Made by a program: the position numbers and the translations under genes. Of a stretch of 37,872 bases of DNA, positions 8,391-18,779 are shown one piece after another. How positions within the stretch are numbered: position 1 is the first letter of the stretch; each line of letters opens with the position of its first letter. This DNA is from an uncultured Muribaculaceae bacterium. GTDB taxonomy: Bacteria; Bacteroidota; Bacteroidia; Bacteroidales; Muribaculaceae. The stretch is from the NCBI GenBank assembly GCA_910587925.1, contig CAJUOC010000012.1:1-37872 (forward strand), written 5' to 3'. The notes under the pieces were generated by a model. It was given only the letters and a program-made list of their open reading frames with translations, was not told the DNA's origin and searched no databases.

Positions 8391-8783
8391 GTGAAGCGGA
8401 TAGTCACACTCATACTGTCTGTGCTGCTCATCGCCACCACGATGTGCTGCACCGTGGCTCAGCACCATCACCACGACGGTGCCGGGCGCCCGTGCCTGTG
8501 CCTGCACTCCATCGGGCACGCTCCTTGCAGCCACGGGCACGACCACGGCCGCGAGCCTCACTCGTGCAAGCGCTTTGTATTGTCGCTCACCGCCGACTCC
8601 CAGCAGCGCCACGCGGCTGTGCCCCTCCCGGCCCCGCACGCGGCCGTGGCTGTCGGCGCAGTGGTGTGTCCCGCTCCGGTGTACATCATCACCCGGCATG
8701 TATGCCGCGGCGCCTGCTGCGCCGCCACCATCGACGGGTGCAGTGCCGCGACGGCGCTGCGCGGGCCGCCTGCGATGGCTTGA
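8391..8783 (+). CDS. Small exported His/Cys-rich protein heading the metal-efflux operon
   Basis: This 130-residue protein begins (GTG start) with a hydrophobic signal-like segment, MKRIVTLILSVLLIATT, followed by CC. The mature part has a HHHH stretch, a Cys/His cluster (CLCLHSIGHAPCSHGHDHG) and further cysteines near the C-terminus (VCRGACCAATIDGC), which suggests metal binding in the periplasm or envelope. It is the first gene before an RND metal-efflux set, so a role as metal chaperone, buffer or sensor is a reasonable inference. Short proteins at this place in Bacteroidales Czc-type operons are sometimes annotated DUF6769; I cannot confirm membership. The start is the only one that keeps the signal segment. 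The reading frame stops just before a poly-C tract. Confidence 0.65.
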   Translation: MKRIVTLILSVLLIATTMCCTVAQHHHHDGAGRPCLCLHSIGHAPCSHGHDHGREPHSCKRFVLSLTADSQQRHAAVPLPAPHAAVAVGAVVCPAPVYIITRHVCRGACCAATIDGCSAATALRGPPAMA

Positions 8784-8789
8784 TACCCT

Positions 8790-8823
8790 CCCCCCCCCCC
8801 GAGGAGCCGACCGCCCGGTCGGC
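8790..8823 (+). repeat. C11 homopolymer followed by a short hairpin
   Basis: Eleven consecutive C residues (8790-8800) lie between the small His/Cys-rich gene and the adaptor gene. Six bases on, 8806-8812 pairs perfectly with 8817-8823 (7 bp, GCCC loop). The tract is prone to slippage or sequencing error. It lies outside both reading frames, so length change would affect spacing or RNA structure rather than a protein. Confidence 0.8.
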
Positions 8824-8866
8824 GACAGTCAACCATCGCATACATAACCCGCAAATCACACCTTAC

Positions 8867-10036
8867 ATGAAACATATCTATCTGCTGCTCACCGCGGCAG
8901 CTTTATCAGTATCGGCATGTTCCCACGACCATGCCGGTCACGAGGGTCACGACGCCGAGCACGGCCATGACCACCACCCCGCACACTTCCACCAGGCCGA
9001 AGGCGCCGACGAGCATGAGCATCACGACGACGGTGTAATCACCCTCAAGCCCGAGATGGCCGCCCGCCTGGGCGTCGAGGTCGACACAGCCCGCATCGCC
9101 CCGATGGCACGCGTAATCAAGGTAAGCGGTATCGTGGAGCCGGCCGCCGACTCGCGCGGCACCGCGTCGGCCCCGACGGCCGGCATCGTCACCCTGGCCC
9201 GCGGCATCGAGGTAGGAGCCGAGGTGCGCGCCGGCCAGCTCATCGCCACTGTGCGCGCCGACGCCGTGAGCGGCGGCGACGCCAACCGCGCCGCCCGCGC
9301 CGAGCTCACCGCCGCCCGCGCTGAGCTGGAGCGCGTCGAAGCCCTCTGGCGCGACCGCCTCGTGACCCGCGCCGAGTACAACGCCGCCGTGGCCGCCGCC
9401 GAGCGCGCGGCAGCCGCATACAGCGGCGCGGCCGCATCGGGCCGCGTCACCGCGCCCGTGAGCGGTGTCATCACCGCCATCGACGCAGCCTCAGGCCGTT
9501 TTGTCGAGACGGGCGCGCCGATAGCGTCGGTAGGCTCCGCTGCCACGCTCACCCTGCGCGCCGATGTGCCGGCCGGCCGCTACGCCGAGGCCGGCGACAT
9601 CACCGACGTCCGCATATCGCTGCCCTACGCCGGCGGCAAGACCCTGCTGCTGAGCGAGGCCGGCGGCCGCCGCGCCGGAGCATCGGCATCGGGCGGCGCG
9701 GCCGGCTACGTGCCGGTGGCATTCACATTCAGCTCGCCCGACGTGATACCCGGCACAGCCGTCGACACCTACCTGCTCGGCTCGGGCAGCGCCGATGTGC
9801 TCTCGGTACCGGCATCGGCCATCGTCGAGCAGCAGGGCGACTATTACGTGTACGTGCGCCTCGACGACGACTGCTACACCAAGCTCCCCGTGACTCCCGG
9901 CGCCACCGACGGCAACCGCCGCGCCATACTCGCCGGCCTGCACGGCGGCGAGGCCGTGGTGAGCCGCGGCACCACCGCCATCACTCTGGCCGCTGCCGCC
10001 GGCAGCGTGCCCGCCGGCCACTCACACTCCCACTAA
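8867..10036 (+). CDS. CzcB/CusB-like RND efflux adaptor (periplasmic), His-rich lipoprotein
   Basis: This 389-residue membrane fusion protein links the inner-membrane RND pump to the outer-membrane channel in heavy-metal efflux. A lipoprotein signal (lipobox LSVSAC, Cys18) is followed by a very His-rich segment (about 19-56) likely to bind metal, and the C-terminus ends SHSH. The barrel-sandwich part shows the lipoyl-like pattern (SAPTAGIVTLARGIEVGAEVRAG and VTAPVSGVITAIDAASGRFV) with an Ala/Arg-rich hairpin between (about 145-185). The ATG at 8867 is chosen because it gives the lipobox; the frame is open upstream to 8384, but that part is out of register with the gene encoded there. The pump gene follows after 12 nt. 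The metal could be Cu/Ag, Zn, Co or Cd; the sequence does not decide. Confidence 0.9.
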   Translation: MKHIYLLLTAAALSVSACSHDHAGHEGHDAEHGHDHHPAHFHQAEGADEHEHHDDGVITLKPEMAARLGVEVDTARIAPMARVIKVSGIVEPAADSRGTASAPTAGIVTLARGIEVGAEVRAGQLIATVRADAVSGGDANRAARAELTAARAELERVEALWRDRLVTRAEYNAAVAAAERAAAAYSGAAASGRVTAPVSGVITAIDAASGRFVETGAPIASVGSAATLTLRADVPAGRYAEAGDITDVRISLPYAGGKTLLLSEAGGRRAGASASGGAAGYVPVAFTFSSPDVIPGTAVDTYLLGSGSADVLSVPASAIVEQQGDYYVYVRLDDDCYTKLPVTPGATDGNRRAILAGLHGGEAVVSRGTTAITLAAAAGSVPAGHSHSH

Positions 10037-10048
10037 TACCCGCACACC

Positions 10049-13137
<3,089 letters not shown>

Positions 13138-13141
<4 letters not shown>

Positions 13142-14316
13142 ACATCCGACATATCACCGCACTGACCGCGCTGCTCGCAGCGGCAGTCGCCGCATCGGCC
13201 GTCGCGCCCGACTACGACGCCGTCGTCGCCGACGCCCTCCGCACCGGCTACGGCGTGCGCCCCGACAGCCTGCGCATGGCCGCCGAGGCCGCCGCCGTAC
13301 TGGCCGACAACACCCCCGAAGGGCCCGAGGCAGAGTTTGAGTACCTCTGGAACCACGACGGCGACGAAGGCCGCTGGTCGGTCGGCATCAGCCAGAGCTT
13401 CGACTGGCCCGGAGCCTACAGCGCTCGCCGCCGCCAGGCCGAGGCCATAGGCTTCGCCGCCGAGGCATCGGCCCGCACCGCCGCCCTCGACAAGGCCCTC
13501 GAGATAAAGCTGCTCGTGATCGACATCGTAAACGCCCGCCGCCGCCGCGACCTGCTCGCACACACCCGCGACAACGTCGTCGCCATCGACTCACTCACCC
13601 GCCTGGCATACAAGCGCGAGAGCGCCACCGCCCTCGACATACGCAAGAGCGCCCTGGCCCGCCTCGACATCGAGCGCGAGCTTGCCCTGGCCGACGCCGA
13701 CATCGACGCCCTCGCCGCATCCCTCGCCGCCCAAGGCGTCGACGCCGACACCCGCGCCTGGGTCGACTACCCCCGGCAGACCATCCATCCCGACCGCCTC
13801 GCCCCCGAGATGTACCCCGAGTACCACGCCGCCGTGGCACGCGCCCGCGCCTCCCGCGCCGGCATCGACGCCCTGCGGCGCAGCACCCTGCCCTCGCTCT
13901 CGCTCGGCGTAGCCCACGCCTACGAAGACCACTCCCACTTCACCGGACTCACCCTGGGCCTGCGCCTGCCCTCGTGGTCGCGCAAGCAGCGCGAGCGCGC
14001 CGCCACACTCGAGGCCGAGGCCATCGCCGCCGAGAGCGGAGCCGCCGTATCGATAGCCCGTGCCCAGACCGCCGGCCTCCACGATACCGCCCTGCGCCTG
14101 CGCGACGAGCTCGACGCATACCGTAGCATCACCGGCGACGACAGCTACCTGCGCCTGCTCGAGAAATCCTATACCGCCGGGCAGATCAACTTCATCAACT
14201 ACATGACCGAGCTCAACCTCTTCACCGAGGCACGCCTGCGCTTTCTCGACCTCGAGTACCGCTACCAGCTCACCCTGGCCCGCCTCAACAAGCCCCGCTC
14301 GGCCTACTTCAACTAA
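13138..14316 (+). CDS. TolC-family outer membrane efflux protein (CzcC-like)
   Basis: This 392-residue outer-membrane factor completes the tripartite RND metal exporter. A signal peptide (MNIRHITALTALLAAAVAASAVA) precedes a largely helical, Ala/Arg/Glu-rich chain with two TolC-type halves. Typical segments are GISQSFDWPGAYSARRRQAE near residue 85 and the C-terminal LEKSYTAGQINFINYMTELN. The start overlaps the pump stop by 4 nt and gives the signal peptide; the frame is open further upstream, but only antisense-like within the pump gene. No hairpin terminator is seen directly after the stop, so transcripts may run to the tRNA terminator at 14481. Confidence 0.9.
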
Positions 14317-14334
14317 AAAAAATCGCCAAAAACA

Positions 14335-14364
14335 TTGCCGGTTACGATAATATTCGTACCTTTG
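14335..14364 (+). promoter_or_regulatory. Putative promoter of the tRNA gene
   Basis: TTG at 14335-14337, a 19-nt spacer and TACCTTTG at 14357-14364 fit the Bacteroidota -33/-7 pattern, about 40 nt before the mature tRNA 5' end. Confidence 0.65.
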
Positions 14365-14404
14365 CACCATCATCGGGCGGGCGGCCACACCGCCACCCGC
14401 TCAC

Positions 14405-14478
14405 GGTCCTATAGCTCAGTCGGTTAGAGCACCTGACTCATAATCAGGGAGTCCTAGGTTCAAGCCCTAGTGGGACCA
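14405..14478 (+). tRNA. tRNA with CAT anticodon (elongator Met or lysidine-modified Ile2)
   Basis: A complete cloverleaf is visible. The acceptor GGTCCTA (14405-14411) pairs with TGGGACC (14471-14477), with discriminator A14478. The D stem is GCTC/GAGC, the anticodon stem CCTGA/TCAGG with loop CTCATAA (anticodon CAT, 14439-14441), and the T arm CTAGG-TTCAAGC-CCTAG. CCA is not encoded. The G1-C72 pair and the lack of a GGG/CCC anticodon stem exclude initiator tRNA. C4-G69 and C5-G68 are the acceptor pairs that TilS uses in E. coli to recognise tRNA-Ile2, so tRNA-Ile(CAU) is possible. The choice between Met and Ile is open. Confidence 0.95.
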
Positions 14479-14480
14479 CA

Positions 14481-14515
14481 AAAGAGTAGTCAGCGATTTG
14501 CTGACTACTCTTTTT
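14481..14515 (+). terminator. Rho-independent terminator of the tRNA gene
   Basis: A perfect 14-bp stem (14481-14494 with 14500-14513) with a 5-nt GATTT loop, running into a T tract, lies 2 nt after the tRNA. The A-rich 5' flank means it could also work on the opposite strand. Confidence 0.9.
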
Positions 14516-14820
14516 GTATGCCTCGGTTGTCACAATCTGTGTGAACTGACGAGCAGGATATATTTGGCAACACTCTAAAGGCATTTCGGCGGTTGCAACG
14601 GGTAAACAAAGCCGGTATGCAGAGCTGCGACGCCCGGAATCAGGCTTTCTTTCGAGATTCCGACTTCTTAAACTCAGAAATAAAATAATCGTGATGCCTG
14701 TAGTGGATTTGACTTTAGCTGCGGCGGGCGGGATTACCGTCGGGTACGTTGTAGGCCGGAATTTTTATACATTTTTAAAAATCAGCCCATAAATTGCGCC
14801 GATTTTTAAGAACATTTCGC
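14516..14820. other. Less GC-rich intergenic gap, no convincing gene
   Basis: About 300 bp of clearly lower GC than the surrounding genes. A plus-strand frame is open from 14550 to a stop at 14790-14792 (80 codons), but its only ATG is at 14694. That ORF (14694-14792) would encode a 32-residue peptide, MPVVDLTLAAAGG...FLKISP, with a glycine-rich hydrophobic middle. On the minus strand another frame is open from about 14765 through the tRNA to 14437, without a good start. No promoter, RNA family or repeat could be assigned. A tiny membrane peptide or a small RNA cannot be excluded. Confidence 0.4.
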
Positions 14821-14828
14821 TATCTTTG
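14821..14828 (+). promoter_or_regulatory. Putative -7 box (TATCTTTG) of the nuo-atp operon
   Basis: TATCTTTG is a perfect TAnnTTTG box. A TTG at 14794-14796 is 24 nt upstream, longer than the usual 19-21 nt spacer, so the -33 box is uncertain. It is the only good -7 box found before the 18-gene operon. Confidence 0.55.
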
Positions 14829-14967
14829 CACGCATAAAACCGCAATGATAACCTTGCGGCGCGCTTGACTACCTCGTATACCGGCCATTATCAATAAGAT
14901 AGCCGGCACGGGAGCGTTATTGCGAGCCGCATCATGACATGAGAATACAAAACTCTACCGACAGCAT
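14829..14967 (+). other. Long 5' leader of the nuo-atp operon
   Basis: About 130 nt separate the putative start of transcription from the nuoA ATG. The leader contains a 6-bp hairpin (14840-14845 with 14854-14859) and a 5-bp GC stem (14881-14885 with 14902-14906). No known riboswitch is recognised. The stems are short, so regulation is only a possibility. Confidence 0.35.
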
Positions 14968-15348
14968 ATGATACCATTAGCTATTTTTGGAATCGAGACT
15001 CCGGGCATCCTGGCCATCACCGCGCTGGTGACCGGCATCGCGCTCGTGTTTCTCGCGATGTGGATAGCCGGGATGATCTCGCCCCGCTCGTTTAACCCCC
15101 AGAAGGGTGAGCCCTACGAGTGCGGCATACCCACCCGCGGCGAAAGCATGGCCCAGTTTAAGGTCGGATACTACCTCTTCGCCATCCTCTTCCTGATGTT
15201 CGACGTCGAGACTGTATTCCTCTTCCCCTGGGCAGTGCGCATGCGTGCCCTGGGCTTCGACGGCCTCATCTCTATCGCCGTATTCTTCACAATACTCGTG
15301 CTGGGCCTCGTATACGCCTGGCGGAAAGGAGCACTGGAATGGAAGTAA
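14968..15348 (+). CDS. nuoA: NADH-quinone oxidoreductase subunit A
   Basis: This 126-residue inner-membrane protein is a small subunit of the proton-pumping arm of complex I. Three membrane helices are visible (about 12-36, 66-86, 97-117). The family's conserved loop reads FNPQKGEPYECGIPTRGES and helix 2 contains LFDVETVFLFPWA-like residues (LMFDVETVFLFPWA), the acidic pair expected in NuoA. It is the first gene of the operon. Its end overlaps the start of nuoB by 10 nt, suggesting coupled translation. Confidence 0.96.
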   Translation: MIPLAIFGIETPGILAITALVTGIALVFLAMWIAGMISPRSFNPQKGEPYECGIPTRGESMAQFKVGYYLFAILFLMFDVETVFLFPWAVRMRALGFDGLISIAVFFTILVLGLVYAWRKGALEWK

Positions 15349-15938
15349 CTTGCAAAAGCATGCCCTACGAGGCATTTAAAGATAACGAGTACATCGAAAA
15401 ACTCGTCAACGAGCTGCGCGAGAGCGGCGCCAACGTGGTCGTCGGCTCCTTTGACAAGCTCATCAACTGGGGGCGCTCCAACTCTATCTGGCCGCTGACC
15501 TTCGCCACCAGTTGCTGCGGTATCGAATTTGTGTCGCTCGGCGCGGCGCGCTTCGATATGGCCCGATTTGGCTGGGAAGTAGCACGTGCCTCGCCCCGCC
15601 AGGCCGACTTCATGATGGTGGCCGGCACGATTGTCAACCGCATGGTGCCCGTATTCCGCCGCCTCTACGACCAGCTCGCCGAGCCCAAGTACGTCATCGC
15701 CTGCGGCTCGTGTGCCATCTCCGGCGGCCCCTTCCGCAAGAGCTACCATGTCGCCAAGGGCATCGAAGACATCGTGCCCGTCGACGTATTCGTGCCCGGC
15801 TGCCCGCCCCGCCCCGAGGCCATGATATACGGTATCATGCAACTCTCGCGTAAAATCAAGGTGGAGCGATTCTTCGGCGGCGTCAACCGCAAGCAGAAGC
15901 GGCAGGAGTTTCTCGACGCTCATCCCGTACAGGACTAA
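15339..15938 (+). CDS. nuoB: NADH-quinone oxidoreductase subunit B (N2 cluster)
   Basis: This 199-residue peripheral subunit binds the last iron-sulfur cluster, N2, which hands electrons to quinone. The ligands are visible: the tandem Cys59-Cys60 in ATSCCGIEF, Cys125 in ACGSC and Cys155 in VPGCPPRPE. The quinone-site stretch FDMARFGWE is present. The ATG at 15339 lies inside the nuoA end. A 60-nt gap to nuoCD follows. Confidence 0.97.
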   Translation: MEVTCKSMPYEAFKDNEYIEKLVNELRESGANVVVGSFDKLINWGRSNSIWPLTFATSCCGIEFVSLGAARFDMARFGWEVARASPRQADFMMVAGTIVNRMVPVFRRLYDQLAEPKYVIACGSCAISGGPFRKSYHVAKGIEDIVPVDVFVPGCPPRPEAMIYGIMQLSRKIKVERFFGGVNRKQKRQEFLDAHPVQD

Positions 15939-15998
15939 TCCCCGCCTCCCACTCCCATCATCACATCCAAGACCCAAGCCCTAAACCAATCATACCCT

Positions 15999-17633
15999 AT
16001 GGCTAACCTTCAGGATAAGCTCGCACAGCTCTTCCCCGCCGCCACCCTCGGCAGCGACGACTCGGGCACCCCGATGCTCACCGTAGCCGACGCCGACTGG
16101 CACTCCGTCGCCTCTACCCTGCGCGACAACCCCGACACCGCGATGGACTATCTCGTGACCATCGTCGGCATGGACTGGACCGACTCACTCGGCTGCATAT
16201 ACTATATGATGTCGACCCGCCACAGCCACACAGTGGCCGTAAAGGTTGCCACCACCGACCGCGACAAGCCCATGCTCCACTCCGTGGCCGACCTCTGGGA
16301 CATCGCCGGCATCTACGAGCGTGAGGTGTACGACTTCTTCGGCATCGTATTTATCGGCAACCCCGACATGCGCCGCCTTTTCCTGAACATCGACTGGGTG
16401 GGCTACCCCCTGCGCAAAGACTACGACGAAGACCCCGCCCTCAACCCCATATCCACCGAAAACGAGCGCCAGAGCGACCTCACCGACGTGTGGGTCGAGC
16501 AGCCCGACGGCAAAGTCGTCAAGACCGAGCGCGCCGTATTCGGCCCCGAGGACTTTGTGGTCAACATCGGCCCGCAGCACCCCGCCACCCACGGCGTGCT
16601 CCGATTCCGCACCGCAGTCGACGGCGAGACCATCAAGAAGATCGACGTCTACATGGGCTACATCCACCGCGGCGTCGAGAAGCTCTGCGAGTCGCTCCAG
16701 TGGCCGCAGACACTCCACTTCATGGACCGTCTCGACTACTTCTCGGCCCACAACTATCACCACGGCCTCTGCATCGCCATCGAGAAGGCCGCCGGCATCG
16801 AGATTTCGCGCCGCGCACAGGTGATACGCGTGATGATGGACGAGCTCTCCCGTATAGCATCGCACTGCCTCTTCGCCGGTACATTCTGCATGGACCTCGG
16901 CGCCACCACCATGCTCTTCTACACGCTGCGAGTGCGCGAGCAGATCCTCGACATCATGGAGAAGACCTGCGGCGCCCGCATGACCTTCAACTACGACTGC
17001 ATCGGCGGCGTGATGCAAGACATCGCCCCCGACTTTGTCGACGACGTGAAGGCTCTGCTGGCCGTAATCCCCAAAAACCTCAAGGAGTACGACAAGATAT
17101 TCACCGGCAACGTCATCGCCCGCAACCGTATGGAAGGCGTCGGCACACTGTCGCGCGCCGACGCCATATCGTGGGGCGTCACCGGCCCCTCGGGCCGCGC
17201 CTCGGGCTGGGCATGCGACGTGCGCAAGATGGCCCCCTACTCCATCTACAGCGAGCTCGACTTCGACGAGGTCGTGCGCACCGAGGGCGACTCCATGGCC
17301 CGCTTCAAGTGCCGCATGGAAGAGATACGCCAGAGCGCCCGCATCCTCGAGCAGCTTGTCGACAACATCCCCGACGGCGAGTACTGCGTGAAGGTACCCA
17401 AGGTGCTCAAGCTCCCCAAAGGCTCATGGATGCAGCTGGTCGAAGGCTGCCGCGGCGTATTTGCCGTATACCTCGAGAGCGACGGCTCCACCAAGCCCTA
17501 CCGTCTCAAGATAGCCCCGCCCTGCCTGCCCCTGGCCGCAGTGGTCGACCACCTCACCCGTGGCAACAAGATTGCCGACCTCATCACCATCGGCGGCTCG
17601 CTCGACTACATCGTGCCCGATATGGACCGCTAA
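15999..17633 (+). CDS. nuoCD: NADH-quinone oxidoreductase fused subunit C/D
   Basis: This 544-residue protein joins the 30-kDa (NuoC) and 49-kDa (NuoD) subunits of complex I. NuoC covers about residues 1-150, with the signature EREVYDFFGIVFIGNPDMRR (107-126). NuoD covers about 175-544, with GPQHPATHGVLR (191-202), GYIHRGVEKL (220-229), the quinone-site region MDRLDY (242-247) and the C-terminal GGSLDYIVPDMDR. The fusion is known from several lineages, including Bacteroidota. Together with NuoB it forms the quinone-reducing module on the cytoplasmic side. nuoH follows after 31 nt. Confidence 0.97.
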   Translation: MANLQDKLAQLFPAATLGSDDSGTPMLTVADADWHSVASTLRDNPDTAMDYLVTIVGMDWTDSLGCIYYMMSTRHSHTVAVKVATTDRDKPMLHSVADLWDIAGIYEREVYDFFGIVFIGNPDMRRLFLNIDWVGYPLRKDYDEDPALNPISTENERQSDLTDVWVEQPDGKVVKTERAVFGPEDFVVNIGPQHPATHGVLRFRTAVDGETIKKIDVYMGYIHRGVEKLCESLQWPQTLHFMDRLDYFSAHNYHHGLCIAIEKAAGIEISRRAQVIRVMMDELSRIASHCLFAGTFCMDLGATTMLFYTLRVREQILDIMEKTCGARMTFNYDCIGGVMQDIAPDFVDDVKALLAVIPKNLKEYDKIFTGNVIARNRMEGVGTLSRADAISWGVTGPSGRASGWACDVRKMAPYSIYSELDFDEVVRTEGDSMARFKCRMEEIRQSARILEQLVDNIPDGEYCVKVPKVLKLPKGSWMQLVEGCRGVFAVYLESDGSTKPYRLKIAPPCLPLAAVVDHLTRGNKIADLITIGGSLDYIVPDMDR

Positions 17634-17664
17634 TCGATAATCCCGTACATCACACATCCACAAT

Positions 17665-18741
17665 ATGCAAGATTTCGGTATCATCACCAACAGCATACAC
17701 GAGTTTTTCCTCTCGCTCATGCCCTCATGGGCCGCTGTACTGTGCGAGTGCATCATCATAGGCCTGGGTCTGCTGCTGGTCTACTCGGTGCTCGCCCTCT
17801 TCTACATCCTCTACGAGCGCAAGCTCTGCGCATACGTGCAGTGCCGCCTCGGCCCCAACCGCGTAGGCCCCTGGGGTCTGCTGCAGAGCGTGGCCGACAT
17901 GTTCAAGATTCTCATCAAGGAGCTCATCGAGCTGCGCCACATCGACAAGTTTCTCTTTGCCCTGGCCCCCTACCTGGTGATAATCGCCTCAATGATGTGC
18001 TTTGCCGTGCTGCCCTGGGGCAACGGCCTGCAGATAATCGACTTCAACATCGGCATCTTCTTCCTGCTGGCATGCTCGTCGATAGGCGTGCTGGGCATCC
18101 TGCTGGCCGGCTGGTCGTCAAACAATAAGTTTACCCTCATCGGCGCCCTGCGCTCCGGCGCGCAGATGGTCAGCTACGAGCTCTCCATCGGCCTGTCGGT
18201 CATCACCATGGTGGTACTGGCCGGCTCCATGTCGGTGGGCGACATCGTGGCAGCTCAGGCCGACGCGTGGTTTATCTTCAAGGGCCACATCGCCGCTCTC
18301 ATCGCATTTGTAATCTACATGATAGCCGGCACTGCCGAGACCAACCGCGGCCCCTTCGACCTGCCCGAGGCCGAGTCGGAGCTCACCGCCGGCTACCACA
18401 CCGAGTACTCCGGTATCCACTTCGGCTTCTTCTACCTGGCCGAGTACCTCAACCTCTTCATCGTGTCGGGCGTGGCCTCGCTGCTCTTCTTCGGCGGCTG
18501 GATGCCCCTGCACATACCGGGCTGGGAGGCGTTCAACCACATCATGGACTACATCCCCTCGGTAATCTGGTTCCTGGGCAAAGCCGTGGTACTCTCCGCC
18601 ATCATCATATGGTTTAAGTGGACCTTCCCCCGCCTGCGCATCGACCAGCTCCTGTCGCTGGAGTGGAAATACCTGCTGCCCATCGGCCTGTTCAACCTGG
18701 TGCTGATGGTAGTAATCGTGCTCCTCGGCTGGCATATCTAA
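17665..18741 (+). CDS. nuoH: NADH-quinone oxidoreductase subunit H
   Basis: This 358-residue membrane subunit connects the quinone-reducing module to the proton-pumping arm. About eight membrane helices are visible. Family marks are ERKLCAYVQCRLGPNRVGP with GLLQSVADMFKILIKE, and the acidic loop TAETNRGPFDLPEAESEL with YHTEYSG. It is the last nuo gene before the ATP synthase block: the stop at 18741 is only 38 nt from atpD, with no terminator or -7 box between, so transcription likely continues. Confidence 0.97.
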   Translation: MQDFGIITNSIHEFFLSLMPSWAAVLCECIIIGLGLLLVYSVLALFYILYERKLCAYVQCRLGPNRVGPWGLLQSVADMFKILIKELIELRHIDKFLFALAPYLVIIASMMCFAVLPWGNGLQIIDFNIGIFFLLACSSIGVLGILLAGWSSNNKFTLIGALRSGAQMVSYELSIGLSVITMVVLAGSMSVGDIVAAQADAWFIFKGHIAALIAFVIYMIAGTAETNRGPFDLPEAESELTAGYHTEYSGIHFGFFYLAEYLNLFIVSGVASLLFFGGWMPLHIPGWEAFNHIMDYIPSVIWFLGKAVVLSAIIIWFKWTFPRLRIDQLLSLEWKYLLPIGLFNLVLMVVIVLLGWHI

Positions 18742-18779
18742 TCACCGCATACAATACACCTCCATACCTCACTGAAACA

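Noticed and set aside
8384..8866. N-terminal extension of the CzcB-like frame by 161 codons
   Set aside because: The extension overlaps the small His/Cys-rich gene in another frame and the poly-C tract. The ATG at 8867 gives a proper lipoprotein signal.
14437..14768. Minus-strand open frame crossing the tRNA and its terminator
   Set aside because: It lacks a good start codon, and its end (GLEPRTP) is the well-known false peptide obtained by translating a tRNA in antisense.
14516..14967. Integrated mobile element at the tRNA 3' end
   Set aside because: No integrase, no repeat of the tRNA 3' end and no cargo gene were found in the window.
18618..18779. Upstream start of atpD within nuoH
   Set aside because: The extra 54 residues are Pro/Arg-rich shadow sequence of nuoH. 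The family N-terminus begins at the ATG at 18780.
18742..18779. Assembly chimera at the nuoH/atpD junction as explanation for the nested operon
   Set aside because: It cannot be excluded without reads. However, both junctions show normal operon spacing and matching GC and codon use, and the two nuo parts are complementary with no duplicated or missing subunit, so I treat the order as real.
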